Shown here: positions 58,895 to 64,000 of the stretch, one piece after another | How positions within the stretch are numbered: the first letter of the stretch is position 1 | Layout: every line of letters starts with the position of its first letter | Assembly: GCF_023078275.1 (NCBI RefSeq) | Contig: NC_062975.1 | Span: 16,901,141-16,965,140 of the forward strand | Length of the DNA: 64,000 nucleotides | Source: Leguminivora glycinivorella | Lineage: Eukaryota; Arthropoda; Insecta; Lepidoptera; Tortricidae | Direction of reading: 5' to 3' | Made by a program: the position numbers and the translations under genes | Notes under the pieces: generated by a model | The model's database searches: none | What the model saw: only the letters and a program-made list of their open reading frames with translations | What the model was told of the DNA's origin: nothing

Positions 58895-59105
58895 GTATAA
58901 TAAAGAGTACTATCGTACAGTATGGCCGCTCCCGCTCCCCGCTGAAAGTGCCGCCTTCCCTCTCGGTTACCTCACAGTTACCGTCTGTCAAAAACGCGAA
59001 CAGTCGACCTGTCATATCTCCACGAGCTATTCATCTACACGAGCTTAGAATGTGTGCTAGGAACGCGCCACTTTCATATATTTGATCGCCAGTGTCCGAG
59101 ATGTG
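58895..59105. repeat. ~200-bp repeat, first of two copies
   Basis: AGTATAATAAAGAGTACTAT, CGCTGAAAGTGCCGCC and GACCTGTCATATCTC are shared with 61302-61562. Confidence 0.7.
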
Positions 59106-59194
59106 GTCGGGGGTTAAAAATAAAACAAAAGCAACATCGGGCCGTCATATCGCACTTACAAATAGTGCGATAGGGACGGCCTGATGTTTTATCA

Positions 59195-60275
59195 GGTGTC
59201 CTGCCGTTTCGCCAAAAAACGTTTCGTCAAATTTCATTTCCCAATAATCATATCGCAATAGTTTCATTTCCCAAAGTATTGTTTGGCAAAGATATGTTTC
59301 GCAATGAATTTGTTTGGTCAAATTATCATTTGGCACAACTTTACTTAGTCAAATTTTATTTAGACAAAACTTTATTTCGCAAACGTTTTTAATGGCAAAT
59401 CTTATATCCCAAAAACATGTTTGGTCAAAATTTCACATCGCAAATATCGAAAATATTTAGGCATTTGCATTTCTACGGGATCGTATTTTACCGAAGATTT
59501 TTTTGCCAAATTTAACTAAAAATCTGTCAAATGATAATTTCAGTTTTATTCCCAAGTGCTTCAGTTGGACAATAAAAGGTTACTCATCTTTATTTTTGTC
59601 AAATTAATTACTAGACAAAATTATCTTGTCAACTATTTTTTTTTTGTCAAAAAATGTTTCTACAAATTACACCATGCAGAGCCACGTTTGACAATAAATA
59701 TTACAAGGCATAAATGTAAAGTAATAATTTTATTAGTATTGTAACAGAAAAGTCGTGTGTGATAAAGTCAGTTTAGGTGCGACGACGAGCGAAGCGAGGA
59801 GGAAACAATTAGCAAACCGTAAATGACTTTTTAAAGTAATTAAAAATTAATAGAACATAATGGTCTTGAAAACATCAGGTTTCTTTTTAATAAAATGTAT
59901 TCGGACATGTAAGTGAAAATGTCATCCTTGACATTTGCAGCAGGAGGAAAAAGTACGACATACACATTATTTCACACAAATCTTGGACACAAAGTATAAA
60001 ATCAACCAACAAATTTCCAGTGCGACATTTAATTACAATATATTGGGAAATGGAAATTTTGCCTAACAATACCTTTGACTAAATAATATTCGGTAAAATG
60101 AAATTTGACCAAGTAAATATTTTGGGAAACAAATACTTGCCAAAAAAAGTTTTGCTAAATGTCAATTTGCGATAAGTTGTTTTGCCAAACGTTTATTTGG
60201 GAAATGATAATTTGGGAATAATAGTTTGGGATGTGAAACTTTGGGAAACATTTTTTGGCGAATCGTCAGTAAACC
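59195..60275. mobile_element. 1.08-kb foldback MITE of degenerate 16-bp 'TTTGGCAAA' words, inside another MITE
   Basis: Inverted ends (GGTGTCCTGCCGTTTCGCC, inverse near 60275). The direct flank GTTTTATCA occurs at 59186-59194 and 60276-60284. The host is a GGTCGCGCG-type hairpin (59140-59193 plus 60276-60300). The left half repeats RTTTSGYCAAA-type words about every 16 bp and the right half repeats the inverse. A 9-bp duplication suits Mutator- or Merlin-like, or with 8 bp hAT-like, transposition. Confidence 0.72.
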
Positions 60276-60477
60276 GTTTTATCATTTATCGCGCGACCAG
60301 AATTGCCTGCCAGGACTCAGAAGGCTATACCAACATAGGTTGCTGTGGTGACATCTGTCCTATCCTTTCAGTGTTCCTCATTGAAATTCAAATTATGCTG
60401 GATTCAATTAGGCTGTTGAATAGACATTTACAATTTACATTTATAATTCTACACGGTGCTTCAAGCCTTGGTCCTTG

Positions 60478-60955
60478 TGTACATGAAGCATATAAGGGCC
60501 TTTTGTCTGTCTGTCTGTGCCATCGTAGATCCAGAAACGGATGAACTGATTTAGATTTAGTTTTTTTTTGTTTGAAAGCTGAGTTAGTCGGGGGGAGTTC
60601 TCAGCCATGTTTCATGAAGATCGGTCCACTATGTCGCGGGGTTTTTTCAAAATTTTAATTTTATGGTTAAGTTATTAAAGTATCAAGAAAGCTGGTACCA
60701 GTTTGAGTGGTGAATAACCTAACCACAAAATTAAAATTAAAAAAAAAAACTTCCGACCGCGACATAGTGTACCGATTTTCATGAAACATGGCTGAAAACA
60801 CTCCTGACTAATTCAGCTTTCAAACAAAAAATCAATCTAAATCGGTTTATCCGTTCAGAAGCTACGATGCCACAGACAGACACACACACAAGCAGACAGA
60901 CAGAGAGAAACGTCAAACTTCCCGTCGTTTTTGCGTCGGGGGTTAAAAATATTAA
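60478..60955. repeat. Inverted pair of CAGACAGACA repeats
   Basis: 60483-60665 (inverted) and 60743-60950 (direct) are copies of the 12365 repeat facing each other around ~80 bp. Confidence 0.75.
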
Positions 60956-61122
60956 ATACAGGGCTTCTTAGAGCTACAACAAAATAAAAAGCATACATTT
61001 CCTTTGCTGAACTGAATGTTGTTTTGTTTACCCTTCGATATCATCCCGTACGAGTTCTTTAAGGAGGGTAAATATTTGCTACTTAATGAAAATTCCAGAT
61101 AGAGTGGTGGTACAGTCAGCTG

Positions 61123-61182
61123 CAGAGAAAAGTAGACCCTCTTGCATACAAATTTGTTTGCAAGGGGGTCTACTTTTCTCTG
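61123..61182. repeat. 60-bp perfect-stem hairpin
   Basis: CAGAGAAAAGTAGACCC at one end and GGGTCTACTTTTCTCTG at the other. Small MITE-like. Confidence 0.8.
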
Positions 61183-61301
61183 TTCTGTGTTAGTTGTTTA
61201 TATTCAGAAAAGATAAAATAATAAATAATTATTCCCTACATAGTGAGGCTTTATTAAATGAAATAAAAATGTACTTTATTAAATAAAATTGTCTCGTACC
61301 A

Positions 61302-61562
61302 TAGTATAATAAAGAGTACTATCGTACAGTATGGTCACTCCCTGCTTCTCGCTGAAAGTGCCGCCCGCCCGCTCTCGGTTACGTCACAGTTACCGCCAGT
61401 CAAAAACACGACCAGCCGACCTGTCATATCTCACTCATACAAGCATGGTACGCGTTCACCTACACGAGCTTAGACTGTGTGCGCAGGAACGCGCCTTTTT
61501 CATAATTATAGATAATTATTTGATCGCCATTGTCCTAGGTGTGCCCACCGTACCATACTGAC
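61302..61562. repeat. ~260-bp repeat, second copy, with inverted ends
   Basis: Shares its body with 58895-59105. CGTACAGTATGGTCA near the start is inverted as ACCATACTGACCAC at the end. Confidence 0.65.
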
Positions 61563-61824
61563 CACCGTTGAGATATTCTCCAGTAGGTACCTATTTAATC
61601 GAGACAAAGGAATCTATTTCTATCCACCTACATATATGTTACATATATTTTTGGCTAATATACCCACATACATCACAGAAAGGCATTTTCCTAAAATAAA
61701 CTCCCTCAAACGATGTCTTATAATGGTAACTCATCTTCAGATGCCATACATATATGTAATAATTACTTTAAAGATTATTTCCATTAAGCTATAACTAAAC
61801 TAAATATACATATAAAATAAAACA

Positions 61825-62225
61825 CTATAAATAAAAAATAGTACCTAAGTCGGAGCCGGCCAGTAGGGTGCCCAGAAGGCTGGCGGCATAGCCGCGCTGA
61901 ACAGCAATGCCGATGCGCTGGGCAAGATATGCTCCAACCTTCCGGTCACCCGACGCGTCTATTAGGCATTTGGCCAGCTCTGTGAAAATGCCGTGCGCGC
62001 CCTGACCACACGGCCCAAACGTCTCTCCCCAAACGGCTCAAACATGCAGCCGGTGTCGATGATTGCATATTTGTGCCGCTTGAGTTGCTCGGCCGCCTCG
62101 GCAGCAGCGCCAGCCCTTGCTGAGGTCCCTGGAAGATGGGACGGCGCGAGAGTGTCCACGCACGTGGCATCCCAGACGAGGGGCCGACCCAGCTTCCAGG
62201 GAACCAGTGTCATTCCGTCAGAACC
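61825..62225 (-). pseudogene. Second copy of the mobile-element C-terminal domain, frameshifted
   Basis: Frame one encodes MTLVPWKLGRPLVWDATCVD and then TLAPSHL..., up to 'FEPFG'. Near 62030 the reading shifts to a second frame encoding TFGPCGQGAHGIFTELAKCL, IDASGDRK and AYLAQRIGIAVQRG, and ends at a stop (61825-61827). This is the same domain as at 55432-55614 but longer on the N side. The homology starts after AATAG and nears its end at TTAG|GTACT, so both edges look like splice sites. The frameshift argues for a pseudogene. The host protein family is a retroelement polyprotein of uncertain clade. Confidence 0.62.
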
Positions 62226-62660
62226 TATTAGATTTATATACTATAAACAATATTTGCGATTACCCTAATATTCCAATTTCTGTCTGTATACGTCCTACTA
62301 ATTGGCGGGTTCTCTCACAAGAGTATTAAATTCAGTCATTACTACATTTTCAAAAGATATTTGATACCTGCAAAATGAATCGTGACCTTTACCGAGTCAT
62401 TGAGTGGAGTGGGTGTTGCCTGAAAAAGATTATATTCCTTGTCTCAACAGAACTAACGTATTAGAGTAGGTTTTGTAGGAGGTAGGGCATAACAAATGTC
62501 GAATGATATTCTATTCCGCTTTGTGTTGTATTTAGGTTGCGCGAATCTATTTAGAGCAGACTCCAACTGGGGCAGTACCTCCGCCTTACAGTAGACCGCA
62601 GCCAAATAGCACTAGACCCTACTCATAGTGTTGTGTTCCTGCCGGTGAGTAAGGCTGCCA
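62226..62660. other. Intergenic sequence
   Basis: No gene seen. Confidence 0.4.
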
Positions 62661-62664
62661 GAGC

Positions 62665-62893
62665 TCAACGAGGGTGCGGTGTGCTAGCGACGAAAGTCCG
62701 TCTATTGCCCGCTGAGTCTTCGGCAACCCGAGCCCTCCTTAGACTTACATAATACAGCAAAAGGGTGTATATACAAGTTTTTAATGGGTTGGCAACGTGC
62801 ATATGACACTCCTTGAGTTGCAGGCGTCCATAGGTTACGGTGACCGCTTTCCAACAGGCGGACCGTATGCTTGTTTGCCACCGACGTAGTATT
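62665..62893 (+). mobile_element. Dispersed GACGTAGTAT-family repeat, copy 2
   Basis: Colinear with 11565-11826. Confidence 0.75.
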
Positions 62894-62910
62894 CAAAAGA
62901 GAGCAGGGTA

Positions 62911-63068
62911 CGTAGCCGAATGGCACAAACGCTCACGAAACGCTCACAAAACGAAACGCTCGTAGATATCTATCTCTATCACATTTGTGTATTGGCGCGA
63001 CAGAGCCAGACTACCTTTCGCGGCGTTTCGTTTTCGTTTCGCGTCTCAGAAATGCCATTTGGCTACGG
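62911..63068. repeat. Foldback repeat, GTAGCCGAATGGC family
   Basis: GTAGCCGAATGGCACAAACG at one end, AATGCCATTTGGCTAC at the other. Confidence 0.8.
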
Positions 63069-63109
63069 CACCTGGACTTCCTTTTGATATGTTTCATTTT
63101 AACCTACGT

Positions 63110-63363
63110 TGACGACCGGTCTGGCGCAGTCGGTAGTGACCCTGCCTGCTACGCCGCGGTCCCGGGTTCGTATCCCGGTAAGGGCATTTATTTGTGTGAT
63201 GAGCACAGATATTTGTTCCTGAGTCATGGATGTTTTCTATGTATATAAGTATTTATATATTATATATATCGTTGTCTGAGTACCTACAACACAAGCCTTC
63301 TTGAGCTTACCGTGGGCCTCAGTCAATCTGTGTAAGAATGTCCTATAATATTTATTATTATTT
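63110..63363 (+). mobile_element. tRNA-derived SINE, near full length (copy 2)
   Basis: Head CGGTCTGGCGCAGTCGGTAG, B box GGGTTCGTATCCCGG, body GCATTTATTTGTGTGATGAG, tail TAATATTTATTATTATT. Colinear with 5437-5680 (inverted there). Confidence 0.85.
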
Positions 63364-64000
63364 TTTATGTCTTTCCCATCACGGAACAATGGTATTCCGG
63401 ACCTTTGGGAGGCGTGCGCGGAGCCGAAGCCAACACGTAGAGCCCCTTTCGACACTTTAATGAAATGTAAGGGGTACACCGAGCGGATGTTGCCCTTGCC
63501 CGTATCATGGGACACACGCAGAGGCAACACCCGCCAGGGTGTAAGGACTATTTGAGAGTTAATGGAATCTAAAATGGACTGGTCTATTTTGATGAAAGTG
63601 ATGGACTAAATACTGGGCTATGGATAAAAAACCGGACGCCTGCCTAATAAAACGGTATCCAATTTTATTCCCGGCAGACGGTGACTCGTCCCCACAAGAT
63701 GGGCCCCCACAAAAAGCGACATCCAAGATGGCTCAAGGGCAACACCGGTGTGAGAACTCAAGGGTGTCGAGAGGTGTACACCGCTTTCTGCCCAGTGGCT
63801 GTGAAGCCACTGCACCAACTCGCGTCTTATGCAAATTTTCACTTCCACCCCTGGGGCATGTAGCCCTAACGACTCCACTCTGGACGGTCAGTCAAGGCAA
63901 GCCAGAGGTAAAGAGTACTGTCCCACCCACCCGCCTTACGGGTAACAGAACTCCCCAGGAGCACTCGGGTACGTGGGGTCGCTGTTCCCCAACAGCTCGC
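63364..64000. other. GC-richer repeat-like block at the window edge
   Basis: Contains several short open frames on both strands (for example 63367-63555 plus and 63618-63878 minus) with no recognisable domain. A TAATAAAACGG word at 63648 and the composition suggest a retroelement UTR or 5' region, but I cannot place it. Confidence 0.4.

Overview
The window is eukaryotic and almost certainly lepidopteran (moth or butterfly). It is intron- and repeat-rich and AT-rich. It carries tRNA-derived SINEs, foldback MITEs, RTE- and jockey-type LINE ends and TTAGG-like repeats of the kinds seen in Lepidoptera. Very little is host coding sequence.

Layout. (1) 1-3492: the 5' part of a BEL/Pao LTR retrotransposon on the minus strand, with its 5' LTR, a long gag ORF, and an overlapping pol ORF that runs off the window edge and lacks the first half of reverse transcriptase. 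(2) 3493-8000: intergenic sequence with LINE, SINE and hairpin debris and a 1.3-kb imperfect palindrome (6004-7315). (3) 8020-12223: four phase-compatible minus-strand exons of a DEG/ENaC (pickpocket-like) sodium channel. The cysteine-rich domain and second membrane helix are not found. Repeats fill the introns, and a 0.68-kb 'word-array' MITE (8318-8996) lies just upstream of the last exon found.

(4) 13190-42685: a three-level LTR nest covering 46% of the window, all levels probably minus-oriented. The outermost element (13195-42680) has identical 121-bp LTRs, a GTTTC target-site duplication, a tRNA-Ser primer-binding site and a purine tract. Inside it is an element with identical 298-bp LTRs (16394-39594; target site CTAG). 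Inside that is an 18,455-bp element (17627-36081; target site TAAT) whose terminal direct repeats are 7.93 kb each and nearly identical, around only 2.59 kb of internal DNA. None of the three shows a recognisable gag or pol. The 7.9-kb LTR-like repeats are the most unusual thing here.

(5) 44510-47584: a plus-strand LTR element with a gag remnant and LTRs of uneven divergence. (6) 48-64 kb: LINE ends (jockey-like, RTE-like and two copies of one unassigned C-terminal domain), a cloverleaf-capable tRNA-like sequence, many foldback MITEs (some nested), tandem duplications and a second intact SINE.

The repeats outside the nest are mostly old and fragmentary. The three nested elements have identical or near-identical LTRs, so the nest is young. 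No CRISPR array, operon or bacterial gene is present. Family assignments are from recognition of motifs, not from a database search.
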